From contig QQVM01000020.1 of the NCBI GenBank assembly GCA_003389385.1, forward strand, positions 1 through 64,000: a stretch of 64,000 nt of DNA, given 5' to 3'. The stretch comes from Bacteroidota bacterium. Lineage in GTDB: Bacteria > Bacteroidota > Bacteroidia > AKYH767-A > 2013-40CM-41-45. Shown one piece after another: positions 34,215 to 43,489 of this stretch. Made by a program: the position numbers and the translations under genes. How positions within the stretch are numbered: the stretch's first letter is position 1; each line of letters starts with the position of its first letter. The notes beneath the pieces were generated by a model. The model saw only the letters and a program-made list of their open reading frames with translations. It ran no database searches and had not been told where the DNA came from.

Positions 34215-36377
34215 ATGTATAAAATTAAGACAACTTTCCTGGCCCTGCTCATATCGATTTCTTCCGATGCCACTGAAGGAATGTGGCTTCCAAATCTGCT
34301 CCGGCAGTATAATGAAAGCGACATGAAAAAAATGGGAATGAAAATTTCCGCTGATGACATTTACAATGTAAATAAGAACAGACTTAAAGATGCTGTCGTT
34401 CACTTCGGCGGAGGATGTACCGGTGAAATTGTTTCAGCCGAGGGCTTATTACTTACAAACCATCACTGCGGATATTCGCAGATTCAAGCGCTAAGCACTA
34501 TCGAAAAAAACTATCTGGAAAATGGTTATTGGGCTTCAAATCCGTCTGAAGAACTTCCATGTGAAGGGCTGACCGCAAGTTTCATTATTGAAATAAAGGA
34601 TTTCTCTCAAGTCATGCTTTCCCTGTCTGCGGGAATTCCTGAAGACAAGCTTAGCGATAAGATAAAGCAATTGTCTGACAGCATTGAAAAAGCAAATGTT
34701 TCCGGAACTCATTACAAAGGAAGTCTGAGATCTTTTTATCATGGAAATCAGTATTTTCTTTTTATCACTGAAGTATTTCGGGATGTTCGCCTTGTTGGTG
34801 CTCCACCAAGTTCTATAGGTAACTTCGGCGGTGATACTGATAACTGGATGTGGCCGAGACATACCGGCGACTTTGCTTACTTCAGGATTTATTCAGGAAA
34901 AGATAACAAGCCTGCGGATTACAGTAAAGACAATGTGCCTTTCAAGCCAAGAAAGCATTTTGTGATCAATGCAGGCGGAGTAAAGGAAGGAGATTTTACA
35001 ATGGTTTTTGGATTCCCAGGACGTACTCAGTCTTACATTCACTCTTCAGCGCTTGAAACTATTTATACCCAGTCTAATCCTGACAGGATTAGAATTCGTG
35101 CAGAGCGTTTGGGTGTCTGGCAGCAGAGAATGGAACAAAATGATGTTATAGAACTGAAATACTCCAGCAAGTACAAGTCACTCACCAATCATTACAAAAA
35201 ATGGAAAGGAGAAAATCTTGGAATGAAAAAGTTTAATGCTCTTGCAATGAAAGTGAAAGAGGAAAATGCTTTTCGCGCATGGACAAATGCTGATCCTGGA
35301 AGAAAATCCCGGTATGACGGAATTCTGGAAGAACTGGCAGATGTGCAAATGCAGCTAAGGCCATATATCCGTTACATGGATTATTATACTGAGGCTTTGA
35401 CAGGTGTCGAGATTTATGGAATTGCAAGCAGACTGAAAAATCTTGTCGATCATATTTCACGTGACAGTGTTGACGCTAATGAAACGGACAGGCTGCTAAA
35501 AAAAACCAAGTCTGATCTGGAAGCATTTTTCAAGAATTATGATGCTGAGACTGACAGGTTGCTTGCTCAGGTTATGATTAAACTTGTTGTTGCCGAGCTG
35601 CCCGATTCGGTGCTGCCGGCGCAGATTTCTGACAAAAAAGCTATGGGTCCGGAAGCTGTTTTGTCTTATATAAATTCAATTTATGATCGGTCATTTCTTA
35701 CGTCGAAGGATTCGCTCATGACTTATCTCGAGTCAATTGGAGCAGGTAAATTAGACTCTCTTAAAAATGATCCTGCTTGGAAATATTTTGATGAGGTTCA
35801 AAAGAAGATGAGGAGTACGCTTAGTGCTGAGATGTCCAGACTCAATGCGCGCAACTTTGCATTGCAAAAGAAATACATGAGCGGATTGATGGAAATGGCA
35901 ACTGAAAAAAATAAGTCTCTTTATCCAGACGCAAATTCAACTTTGAGAGTTTCATACGGAAAAGTGGAAGGTTTTGAACCAAGAGACGGAATTGCTTACA
36001 GATATTATACTACTCTCGACGGTGTGATTGAGAAGGCTGATCCTTCATCGGATGAATTCAAAATACCTGAAAAGCTTTACAGACTTTATGCCAGTCGAGA
36101 TTTTGGCAGGTTTAATACAGGAGGTAAAGTTAATGTGGCCTTCCTTGCTTCGAACCACACTACAGGAGGAAATTCTGGCAGTCCTGTGATCAATGGGCGT
36201 GGTCAACTGGTAGGAATAAATTTCGACAGGATGTGGGAAGGGGTGATGAGTGACCTCTATTACACACCGGAAAACAGCAGAAATATTTCAGTTGATATTC
36301 GGTATGTTTTGTTTATCACAGAAAAGCTCGGTGATGCATCATGGCTCATTCAGGAAATGGATATAGTCACCAAGTAG
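34215..36377 (+). CDS. S46 dipeptidyl-peptidase, DPP11-like (Asp/Glu-specific)
   Basis: This periplasmic serine exopeptidase releases dipeptides from the N-terminus of oligopeptides. A signal peptide ends near SSDA, and the mature start TEGMWLPNLL is typical of S46. Catalytic residues are His84 in TNHHCGY, an Asp in WPRHTGDF (about 219) and Ser654 in GGNSGSPV. The specificity position is Arg (about 672, NFDRMWEG), as in P. gingivalis DPP11, which cleaves after acidic P1 residues; DPP7 has Gly there. Length of 720 is standard. It ends 3 bases before the convergent hldD gene. Confidence 0.93.
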   Translation: MYKIKTTFLALLISISSDATEGMWLPNLLRQYNESDMKKMGMKISADDIYNVNKNRLKDAVVHFGGGCTGEIVSAEGLLLTNHHCGYSQIQALSTIEKNYLENGYWASNPSEELPCEGLTASFIIEIKDFSQVMLSLSAGIPEDKLSDKIKQLSDSIEKANVSGTHYKGSLRSFYHGNQYFLFITEVFRDVRLVGAPPSSIGNFGGDTDNWMWPRHTGDFAYFRIYSGKDNKPADYSKDNVPFKPRKHFVINAGGVKEGDFTMVFGFPGRTQSYIHSSALETIYTQSNPDRIRIRAERLGVWQQRMEQNDVIELKYSSKYKSLTNHYKKWKGENLGMKKFNALAMKVKEENAFRAWTNADPGRKSRYDGILEELADVQMQLRPYIRYMDYYTEALTGVEIYGIASRLKNLVDHISRDSVDANETDRLLKKTKSDLEAFFKNYDAETDRLLAQVMIKLVVAELPDSVLPAQISDKKAMGPEAVLSYINSIYDRSFLTSKDSLMTYLESIGAGKLDSLKNDPAWKYFDEVQKKMRSTLSAEMSRLNARNFALQKKYMSGLMEMATEKNKSLYPDANSTLRVSYGKVEGFEPRDGIAYRYYTTLDGVIEKADPSSDEFKIPEKLYRLYASRDFGRFNTGGKVNVAFLASNHTTGGNSGSPVINGRGQLVGINFDRMWEGVMSDLYYTPENSRNISVDIRYVLFITEKLGDASWLIQEMDIVTK

Positions 36378-36380
36378 GAA

Positions 36381-37346
36381 TTACCAGATTTTGTTATTTG
36401 TGAGATAATTTCCAACGTAATCTGAAATGCCTTCTTCAAGTGTGTGAAATTTTTCCTTGTACCCAATTGAAAAAAGCTTGCTCATGTCAGCTTCAGTGAA
36501 GTATTGATATTTGTCACGAATATCTTCCGGTGTGTCGATGAATTCAATTTCAGGTTTTCTCTGCATACTTTTAAAAGTGTTTTCAGCAAGATCCCGAAAT
36601 GTGCGCGCTTTGCCTGAACCGAGATTGTAAATCCCGGAATTTTTCCTGTGATGCATCAGAAACATGCATACGCTGGTAACATCCTTTACATAAACGAAAT
36701 CACGTAGCTGACCGCCATCTGCATATTCTTTTTTATGAGACCGGAAAAGTTTCATTTTACCGCTGGCTTTGATCTGGTTAAATGCATGGAAAACTACCGA
36801 AGCCATTCTTCCTTTATGATATTCGTTAGGGCCGTATACATTGAAGAATTTGAGTCCGGCCCAGAAGCCAGGTTGTTTATGCTGTGCAAGAGCCCATTTG
36901 TCGAATTCGTTTTTTGAATCTCCGTAAGGATTAAGAGGCTTCAGCCTTTCAATCAGGTCGTGATCGTCTTTGTATCCGTTCTCACCTCCGCCGTATGTTG
37001 CCGCAGAAGAAGCATAAACTAACGGTATTCCGAATTCAGCACAAATATTCCAAACATCTTTAGAATAGTTCAGGTTTAATTCGTCAAAGATGTCTCTGTT
37101 GAATTCTGTAGTGTCGGTCCGCGCTCCGAGATGAAAAACAAACTGAACGAAACGGTGATTATCTCTTAGCCAATAGTGAAATTCCTTTCTTTCAACTTTG
37201 CGACTGTATTTTTTACCTGAAAAGTTTTTTTCCTTTTTGGCATTGCTGAAATCGTCGACAATTACAACATCGTTATATCCCTCTTCATTCAGCCTTGCCA
37301 AAAGACAGCTTCCTATAAATCCTGCAGCACCTGTAACGATTATCAT
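36381..37346 (-). CDS. hldD: ADP-L-glycero-D-manno-heptose-6-epimerase
   Basis: This short-chain dehydrogenase-fold epimerase makes ADP-L-glycero-D-manno-heptose for the LPS core. The NADP site is IIVTGAAGFIGSCLLARL. HLGARTDTTEFN, VYASSAATYGGGENGYKDD and KFFNVYGPNEYHKGRMASVV are diagnostic of HldD (RfaD). Its presence implies a heptose-containing lipopolysaccharide. No other heptose gene is nearby. Confidence 0.95.
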   Translation of the reverse strand: MIIVTGAAGFIGSCLLARLNEEGYNDVVIVDDFSNAKKEKNFSGKKYSRKVERKEFHYWLRDNHRFVQFVFHLGARTDTTEFNRDIFDELNLNYSKDVWNICAEFGIPLVYASSAATYGGGENGYKDDHDLIERLKPLNPYGDSKNEFDKWALAQHKQPGFWAGLKFFNVYGPNEYHKGRMASVVFHAFNQIKASGKMKLFRSHKKEYADGGQLRDFVYVKDVTSVCMFLMHHRKNSGIYNLGSGKARTFRDLAENTFKSMQRKPEIEFIDTPEDIRDKYQYFTEADMSKLFSIGYKEKFHTLEEGISDYVGNYLTNNKIW

Positions 37347-37382
37347 GAATATTTAATTTCTTGTTTTATAAAAATGAGAGGG

Positions 37383-37390
37383 CAAATTTA
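37383..37390 (-). promoter_or_regulatory. hldD promoter -7 element
   Basis: On the minus strand TAAATTTG followed by CCCTC fits TAnnTTTG, about 37 bases before the ATG. No good TTTG is seen at -33. Confidence 0.4.
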
Positions 37391-37406
37391 TTAAATAATA
37401 AGTGTA

Positions 37407-38249
37407 TCACACGAAGAGATTTATACCTAATGGAGGAAACATTCCTGCATCGGCCGCTTTTTCCAGCATCGCTTTTACTGCTGCCTTTCCATCTTCTCCT
37501 AAATCCAGAGAATGTTGGTTGACATATAACTCAATATGTTTTTTAATCACATCTTCCTGCATTTCCTGGGCGTGATTTCGAACGAAATCCATCGACTGTC
37601 CCGGATTGGAAAATGAAAATTCCAGACTTTTCCGGATGAGGTTTTCTATCTTCATTTTAGTTTGAATGTCAAACGATCTTCTTACAGCAATGCCTCCAAG
37701 AGGAATAGGCAGCGAATATTTTTTTTCCCATAATTCTCCGAGGTCCGCAATTTTCACAAGGCCTTTTTGCTGGTATGTGAAGCGGTTTTCATGGATAATC
37801 ACTCCTGCGTCTGTTACCTCATTCAGTACTGCATCTTCTATTTGTGAGAATAACATATCTCGTTTTACAGAAATCTCCGGAAAAAAATGTGAAAACAAAA
37901 AGTTTGCAGTGGTGTTCAGGCCGGGTACAGCCACGCTCTTAATTTCTGAAGAGGGGTTTGTAAAAATTTTTTTACTGATGAAGAGAGGTCCTACACCTTT
38001 CCCGAGTGCAGCGCCAGAATTCAGTAACTGATATTCTTTTGATACAATGCCCATTGTGAAAATGCTCAGCTTGCAAATGTCAAATTCATTTTGAATTGCG
38101 CCTTTGTTCAGATGTTCGACATCTTTAAATACGCATTCAAATTGTAAGCCCTGAGTATCGATTTTGCCATTTATGAGAGCATCGAAGATGAATGTGTCAT
38201 TCGGACAGGGAGAAATTGCGAGCTTGAATTTTTTCGGGCTAGCTGACAT
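37407..38249 (-). CDS. mqnD: 1,4-dihydroxy-6-naphthoate synthase
   Basis: MqnD acts on the cyclic dehypoxanthine futalosine to give 1,4-dihydroxy-6-naphthoate in the futalosine route to menaquinone. The protein has the periplasmic-binding-protein fold and the motif LAISPCPNDTFIFDAL near the start, then FDICKLSIF and GKGVGPLFIS. ATG 38249 is chosen because it lies 2 bases after the mqnB stop codon and matches the family start; upstream in-frame starts lie inside mqnB. Confidence 0.93.
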   Translation of the reverse strand: MSASPKKFKLAISPCPNDTFIFDALINGKIDTQGLQFECVFKDVEHLNKGAIQNEFDICKLSIFTMGIVSKEYQLLNSGAALGKGVGPLFISKKIFTNPSSEIKSVAVPGLNTTANFLFSHFFPEISVKRDMLFSQIEDAVLNEVTDAGVIIHENRFTYQQKGLVKIADLGELWEKKYSLPIPLGGIAVRRSFDIQTKMKIENLIRKSLEFSFSNPGQSMDFVRNHAQEMQEDVIKKHIELYVNQHSLDLGEDGKAAVKAMLEKAADAGMFPPLGINLFV

Positions 38250-38251
38250 AT

Positions 38252-38869
38252 TCAGATTTTTTCCAGAACGATTGATAACTCCTGCTTGAGGTTTTGAAGA
38301 GCAAGCGGAATATTCCATGCATCACGATTACGTTTTTCCACGTAATTGGAAATAGATCTTATTTGAATGCATGGAATTTTTTCGACTCCGCAAACAAAAA
38401 AGAAAGCTGCTCCTTCCATAGTTTCGATGTCCGGTTTAAATCTTTTTATAACAGTCTCAATGCTCTTTTCATTTCCATGAATCGTATTGACTGTAATGCT
38501 TCGTACTTTACGGTAAGGAAATGGATCTTTCGGAAGATGCTCGTCAAGATTGATGAATGTATCTGTTCCTGAAAGCCCGATTTCTTTCAGGCTGAGAAAA
38601 CGATCATCGTCTTCTGCTCCAAGTTCCGAAAAAATGTCTTCTGTAACACGCACAACCTCTCCGATTTGAATGGATCGTGTGAATGCTCCGGCAAGTCCGG
38701 TATTGACAGCAAGATCATAATGCTTCTCGGATAACCTTTTTGTCAAAGCATGGGTCGTGGCAACCATCCCAACTCCGGAAACCAGGTAATCCATATTGTG
38801 TTTTCTGAACCAGATTTCTCGCAAAGGGGACACTTCCTCTTCTGTCGCTGCACAAACAAGAATGTCCAT
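38252..38869 (-). CDS. mqnB: Futalosine hydrolase
   Basis: MqnB removes the base from futalosine to give dehypoxanthine futalosine. It belongs to the MTA/SAH nucleosidase fold: MDILVCAATEEEVSPL at the start, VSGVGMVATTHALTKRL, NTGLAGAF and IETMEGAAFFFVC (active-site Glu region). It is translationally coupled to mqnD. The pair shows that menaquinone is made through futalosine rather than the Men pathway. Confidence 0.94.
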   Translation of the reverse strand: MDILVCAATEEEVSPLREIWFRKHNMDYLVSGVGMVATTHALTKRLSEKHYDLAVNTGLAGAFTRSIQIGEVVRVTEDIFSELGAEDDDRFLSLKEIGLSGTDTFINLDEHLPKDPFPYRKVRSITVNTIHGNEKSIETVIKRFKPDIETMEGAAFFFVCGVEKIPCIQIRSISNYVEKRNRDAWNIPLALQNLKQELSIVLEKI

Positions 38870-38912
38870 TTCGTAAAGATATGGATAGAATGATAAATCC
38901 CTTAATTTCTGT

Positions 38913-38920
38913 TATCTTTG
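38913..38920 (+). promoter_or_regulatory. Promoter -7 element of the PTPS-folE operon
   Basis: TATCTTTG followed by CGAAG matches the consensus, 20 bases before the PTPS ATG. No clear -33 TTTG was found. Confidence 0.5.
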
Positions 38921-38939
38921 CGAAGTTTATTAAAATTCA

Positions 38940-39356
38940 ATGGTTTACATTACCCGAAAAGAAAGTTTCAGTGCTGCACACCGGCTCTCAAGACCTGACT
39001 GGTCTGAAGAGAAAAACCGCGAGGTCTTTGGAAAATGCTCAAACCCGAACTGGCACGGTCATAACTATGTGCTCTGGGTTACGGTAAAAGGTAATGTCAG
39101 TTCTGAAACAGGATTTGTCGCAAACCTTTCTGATGTGAGCAATGTTATAAAGCAATATATCATTGACAAGGTTGATCACAAAAATCTGGATCTTGATGTA
39201 GATTTCATGAAAGGAAAAAAAAGTTCCACAGAAGTTTTTGCAGTTGAAATCTGGAATCAGATTGAAGAACCTCTCAGAAAACTTGGATGCAATCTTCATT
39301 GTGTGAAAATTCAGGAAACTGAAAAAAATATTGTTGAATACTTCGGAAAAAACTGA
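38940..39356 (+). CDS. 6-pyruvoyl-tetrahydropterin synthase / QueD family (C-x5-HGH type)
   Basis: The enzyme acts on dihydroneopterin triphosphate. Zinc ligands are His14, His39 and His41, and the catalytic Cys33 lies in GKCSNPNWHGHNY. The C-x5-HGH spacing, TGFVANLSDVSN, DHKNLDLDVDF and ETEKNIVEYFG resemble animal PTPS more than E. coli QueD, which has C-x3-HGH. Either tetrahydrobiopterin-type or queuosine precursors may be the product; no sepiapterin reductase, queC or queE is in the window. folE follows after 6 bases, supplying the substrate. Confidence 0.88.
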   Translation: MVYITRKESFSAAHRLSRPDWSEEKNREVFGKCSNPNWHGHNYVLWVTVKGNVSSETGFVANLSDVSNVIKQYIIDKVDHKNLDLDVDFMKGKKSSTEVFAVEIWNQIEEPLRKLGCNLHCVKIQETEKNIVEYFGKN

Positions 39357-39362
39357 TCAGAT

Positions 39363-39998
39363 ATGAGTATTGATCCGCATATGCTTGAAGAAAATGAGAT
39401 GGACGGTTACGCCAAGATTGACAAGTATAATCCTCGGCTGATACAGGATATTTCCAGTCATTACTCCGCACTTATTAGTGATATCGGTGAGGATAAGGGC
39501 AGAGAAGGCTTGAAGAAGACTCCGGAACGTGCTGCCAAGGCAATTCAGTTTTTAACCCACGGCTATGATTTAGACCCTTCCGCGATATTAAAGTCGGCAC
39601 TCTTTCATGATGATTACCGTCAAATGGTCATTGTAAAGGATATCGAGATTTACTCGATGTGCGAACATCATCTCTTGCCTTTTTTCGGTAAGGCGCATGT
39701 TGCGTATATACCTGACGGATGTATAGTTGGTCTGAGTAAAATCCCGAGAGTGGTGGATGCTTTTGCGCGCAGGCTCCAGGTTCAGGAAAGGCTGACCACT
39801 GAAATCCGCGACTGCATTCAGGATGCATTGAAGCCACTGGGTGTGGCTGTTGTCATTGAAGCCAGGCATCTGTGTATGTTAATGAGAGGAATACAGAAGC
39901 AGAACTCAGTAGCAACTACTTCCGCATTCACAGGTGAATTCGAAAACGAAAAGACCAGATCTGAATTTATAAGACTTATTTCTGCCAATCTTTCATGA
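39363..39998 (+). CDS. folE: GTP cyclohydrolase I
   Basis: FolE converts GTP to dihydroneopterin triphosphate and formate. The zinc site [18 protein letters not shown] and [17 protein letters not shown] is complete, along with [23 protein letters not shown]. Length of 211 fits. It is in one transcript with the PTPS-like gene, so pterin flow toward both folate and that enzyme is expected. Confidence 0.96.
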   Translation: MSIDPHMLEENEMDGYAKIDKYNPRLIQDISSHYSALISDIGEDKGREGLKKTPERAAKAIQFLTHGYDLDPSAILKSALFHDDYRQMVIVKDIEIYSMCEHHLLPFFGKAHVAYIPDGCIVGLSKIPRVVDAFARRLQVQERLTTEIRDCIQDALKPLGVAVVIEARHLCMLMRGIQKQNSVATTSAFTGEFENEKTRSEFIRLISANLS

Positions 39999-40109
39999 AC
40001 TGTCATGTGGCAGGATTCTTGTTAATCCTCTGCCAAAATTTCTGGGTGATTCCCTGATGAAATTCAAAGGGATGGGAATCAATGCAAGAAAACTAACGTA
40101 CTAAATCAC

Positions 40110-40117
40110 TAACTTTG
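40110..40117 (+). promoter_or_regulatory. Promoter -7 element of the BI-1 family gene
   Basis: TAACTTTG followed by CATTC matches the consensus 25 bases before the ATG. The -33 element is not evident. Confidence 0.5.
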
Positions 40118-40141
40118 CATTCAAAATAAATTCATTATAAA

Positions 40142-40882
40142 ATGGACAATCAGAATAACTGGAATTTTAATTCGCTCAATCAGCCCGGACTGGCCCAGAC
40201 GGCCAGCACGACCCGTACTTTCCTATCTAATGTGTTTTCCTGGATGGGAATTGCTCTTGGTATTTCGGCGGTAACTGCTTATGTATTTGGAAACAATGCC
40301 TCATACATGAGTTACCTGATCAACATGGAAAGCGGTGGAATGTCAGCACTTGGCTACATCGTCATGTTTGCACCTCTGGGAATGGTGCTTCTCATGGGAA
40401 TGGGTTTTAATAAACTCAGCATGAGCGCTCTCACCGGTGTTTTCCTTCTTTACTCAGTTGTCATGGGAGTCAGCCTGAGCTTTATTTTTCTTGCTTACAC
40501 TCAAAGTGCCATCTTCCAGGTATTCTTTATCAGCGCAGCAATGTTTGGCGGAATGGCCTTGGTAGGGTACACCACAAAAACAGACCTGACAAAACTTGGC
40601 AGTTTACTAATGATGGCTCTATTCGGAATCATCATTGCAGCAATTGTAAACATGTTTATGAAGAGTTCTGGTCTGAGCTATGCCATCAGCTTTATTTCAG
40701 TGATCGTTTTCACAGGACTTACAGCTTATGATGTTCAAAAGCTGAAGAACATGAGCGCAACTGTTGAGCCCGGAACCGAGGCAACAGCGAAACTCAGCAT
40801 CATGGGAGCACTCACGCTTTATCTTGATTTCATCAACCTGTTCCTTGCTTTACTTCGACTGTTTGGAGGAAGAAGAGATTAA
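40142..40882 (+). CDS. Bax inhibitor-1/YccA family membrane protein
   Basis: Seven hydrophobic helices are visible. The family signatures are the N-terminal TRTFLSNVFSWMGIALGISAVTAY, the central FFISAAMFGGMALVGYTTKTDL and the C-terminal FTGLTAYDVQKLK, then LSIMGALTLYLDFINLFLALLRLFG. Bacterial members are inner-membrane proteins linked to FtsH (YccA) or calcium leak (YetJ). No functional partner is adjacent, and it has its own promoter and terminator. Confidence 0.93.
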   Translation: MDNQNNWNFNSLNQPGLAQTASTTRTFLSNVFSWMGIALGISAVTAYVFGNNASYMSYLINMESGGMSALGYIVMFAPLGMVLLMGMGFNKLSMSALTGVFLLYSVVMGVSLSFIFLAYTQSAIFQVFFISAAMFGGMALVGYTTKTDLTKLGSLLMMALFGIIIAAIVNMFMKSSGLSYAISFISVIVFTGLTAYDVQKLKNMSATVEPGTEATAKLSIMGALTLYLDFINLFLALLRLFGGRRD

Positions 40883-40902
40883 TAATTGAATAGCTCATCA
40901 AA

Positions 40903-40927
40903 TAAGCCCGGTACATCCGGGCTTTTT
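40903..40927 (+). terminator. Terminator after the BI-1 gene
   Basis: AAGCCCGG and CCGGGCTT pair around TACAT and are followed by TTTATTT. Confidence 0.85.
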
Positions 40928-41036
40928 ATTTGCAATAAATAAAAGCATTAACTCAAAAAAATTTGTTGATGTGAATTAGCACATCATGATTATCTTGCCG
41001 ACTGAATTAAATTTATTAAATTACGTAAGAAATAAA

Positions 41037-41930
41037 ATGCCTATGAAAAACGCTTACATTTTCCCCGGACAGGGATCGCAGTTTACAGGTATGGGAAAGG
41101 AATTGTATGATGGCAGTACGGAAGCTGCGCGCTATTTTGAAACTGCCAATCAAATTCTTGGATTCAGGATTACAGATGTAATGTTCAACGGTACAGACGA
41201 GGAACTCAAGCAAACAAAAGTTACTCAGCCATCGATTTTCATTCATTCGGTAATTGCAGCGATTATGATGGGTGATAATTTTAAACCTGATATGGTTGCA
41301 GGTCATTCACTCGGAGAATTTTCTGCGTTGGTTGCTGCCGGAGCTATGTCTTATGAAGACGGTTTGAAATTAGTGAAGGTTCGGGCCTTTGCTATGCAAA
41401 AAGCCTGCGAGATTGAGAAGTCTTCCATGGCTGCAATACTGAATCTGGATGATCAGCTTGTTGAAGATATTTGCAAAGAGGTTAGTTCGGCAGGAAACGT
41501 TGTAGTGCCCGCAAACTATAACTGCCCGGGCCAACTTGTGATTTCAGGATCAGTTCAGGGTGTGAACGAAGCATGTGAAAAGATGAAAATGGCAGGAGCG
41601 AAGAGAGCATTGGTGTTGCCGGTAGGAGGGGCTTTTCACTCCCCATTTATGGAGCCAGCCAGGCAGGAGCTGGCAGACGCGATTGAAAAAACCGAATTCA
41701 GAAAACCGCTTTGTCCGGTATATCAAAACGTAAATGCCATTCCACAAACTGATCCGGCAGAAATAAAAGTCAATCTTGTAAAACAACTGACAGCACCTGT
41801 AAGATGGACTCAGACAATACAGAATATGGTGTCTGACGGAGCACAGAAATTTTTTGAAGTCGGTCCTGGCAAAGTGCTTCAAGGACTTGTGAAAAAAATC
41901 AACAAGGACATGGAAGCCATGTCAGCCTGA
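41037..41930 (+). CDS. fabD: Malonyl-CoA:ACP transacylase
   Basis: FabD loads malonyl groups onto acyl carrier protein for fatty-acid synthesis. The oxyanion motif YIFPGQGSQFTGMGKEL lies at the start, the nucleophile in VAGHSLGEFSALVAAGA, and the His in GGAFHSPFMEPA. The ATG at 41037 is used; a second ATG two codons on fits equally, and earlier frames start in the leader. Confidence 0.95.
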   Translation: MPMKNAYIFPGQGSQFTGMGKELYDGSTEAARYFETANQILGFRITDVMFNGTDEELKQTKVTQPSIFIHSVIAAIMMGDNFKPDMVAGHSLGEFSALVAAGAMSYEDGLKLVKVRAFAMQKACEIEKSSMAAILNLDDQLVEDICKEVSSAGNVVVPANYNCPGQLVISGSVQGVNEACEKMKMAGAKRALVLPVGGAFHSPFMEPARQELADAIEKTEFRKPLCPVYQNVNAIPQTDPAEIKVNLVKQLTAPVRWTQTIQNMVSDGAQKFFEVGPGKVLQGLVKKINKDMEAMSA

Positions 41931-41950
41931 TTTGAATTTATTTTTCTGGT

Positions 41951-43489
41951 ATGGCAATAATCAATTCCATTCTCAGTTGGTTCATGAAGAAGCGAATCCA
42001 TCAGATTGAGCTCTTCATAAAATACCCTCATGAGGTTCAACTTGACTGGTTCAACCGTCTTATAGATCACGCCAAGTCTACAGAATGGGGAAAGACATAC
42101 GATTACAAAAGTATCAGCCGTCCTGAAGAGTTCAGGCAACGAGTTCCGGTGAGAACTTATGAGAATTTCCAGCCTTATATTGAAAGGCTGATGAAAGGAG
42201 AACAAAACGTGCTGTGGCCTTCAGACATCAAATGGTTTGCCAAATCATCGGGAACTACAGCAGGTAAAAGCAAATTCATTCCTGTGAGTACTGAAGCAAT
42301 GGAGGAGTGTCATTACAAAGGAGGAAAAGATTTATTATCTCTATACTGTAACAACAATCCTGAAACCCAGATTTTCACAGGTAAAGGGCTCATCATGGGC
42401 GGAAGCCATCAGGTGAATGATATATCGTCGGAATCATTTTACGGTGACATATCAGCAATACTCATGCAGAATCTACCGTTTTGGGTGCAGATGATCCGGA
42501 CACCGGAGTTGTCAATTGCTCTCATGGATCATTGGGAAGATAAAATTGAAAAAATGGTCGAATCCACAGTCAGAGAAAATGTCACAAGCATCAGCGGCGT
42601 GCCGACCTGGACTGTAGTTCTTGCCAAGCGAATTCTTGAAGTTACCGGGAAAAGCAATCTGTTGGAGGTGTGGCCCAATCTTGAGCTATTCATTCACGGA
42701 GCCGTAAGTTTTACACCGTACAGGGAGCAATTTCAGAAACTGATACCATCTGCTGAATTTAATTATCTGGAAACCTATAATGCCTCGGAAGGATTTTTTG
42801 GAATCCAGGATCAGTCTAACAGCGAGGAAATGCTGCTTATGCTTGATTACGGTGTGTATTACGAGTTTGTGCCAATGGATGAACTGGGTAAAGATTTTCC
42901 CGAAACAGTTCCGCTTGAAGATGTCCAGCTAAATAAAAATTACGCACTGGTGATTACTACCAATGCCGGTTTGTGGAGATACCTGATTGGCGACACAATT
43001 CGTTTCACTAGTTTGAATCCTTACAGGATACGTATTACAGGAAGAACCAAGTTGTACATTAATGCATTTGGCGAAGAAGTTATTATCGAGAACACCGATC
43101 AGGCTGTAAAGATTGCCTGCGATAAAACCAATTCGCTTGTACGGGATTATACAGTAGCACCGGTTTACTTTACAGAAGGAGAGAACGGTGCCCATGAATG
43201 GATAGTTGAATTTGAAAAAGCTCCGGTGAGCATCGAATATTTTACCGAAATTCTCGACAACGCTTTAAAATCTCTGAACTCAGATTATGAAGCAAAACGT
43301 TACAAGGACATGGCACTTCGCTTGCCTGTAATGCGGATTGTTCCTCAGGGAACCTTTTACAACTGGTTAAAAAGCAAAGGGAAACTAGGAGGGCAGCATA
43401 AAGTCCCAAGACTCAGTAACAGCCGAGAAATCATAGATGAAATACATTCAATTCTGCAGTCCGGAAATAAAGTAAAAGACTCCCTGTAA
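41951..43489 (+). CDS. GH3-family acyl-adenylating protein
   Basis: This is a bacterial relative of plant GH3 enzymes, which activate carboxylates as adenylates and join them to amino acids. SSGTTAGKSKFIPVS is the ATP-binding motif, YLETYNASEGFFGIQD the acyl-AMP motif, and LWRYLIGDTIRF the third family signature. The C-terminal domain is complete (512 residues). It starts 20 bases after fabD. The substrates of bacterial GH3 proteins are unknown to me. Confidence 0.9.
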   Translation: MAIINSILSWFMKKRIHQIELFIKYPHEVQLDWFNRLIDHAKSTEWGKTYDYKSISRPEEFRQRVPVRTYENFQPYIERLMKGEQNVLWPSDIKWFAKSSGTTAGKSKFIPVSTEAMEECHYKGGKDLLSLYCNNNPETQIFTGKGLIMGGSHQVNDISSESFYGDISAILMQNLPFWVQMIRTPELSIALMDHWEDKIEKMVESTVRENVTSISGVPTWTVVLAKRILEVTGKSNLLEVWPNLELFIHGAVSFTPYREQFQKLIPSAEFNYLETYNASEGFFGIQDQSNSEEMLLMLDYGVYYEFVPMDELGKDFPETVPLEDVQLNKNYALVITTNAGLWRYLIGDTIRFTSLNPYRIRITGRTKLYINAFGEEVIIENTDQAVKIACDKTNSLVRDYTVAPVYFTEGENGAHEWIVEFEKAPVSIEYFTEILDNALKSLNSDYEAKRYKDMALRLPVMRIVPQGTFYNWLKSKGKLGGQHKVPRLSNSREIIDEIHSILQSGNKVKDSL

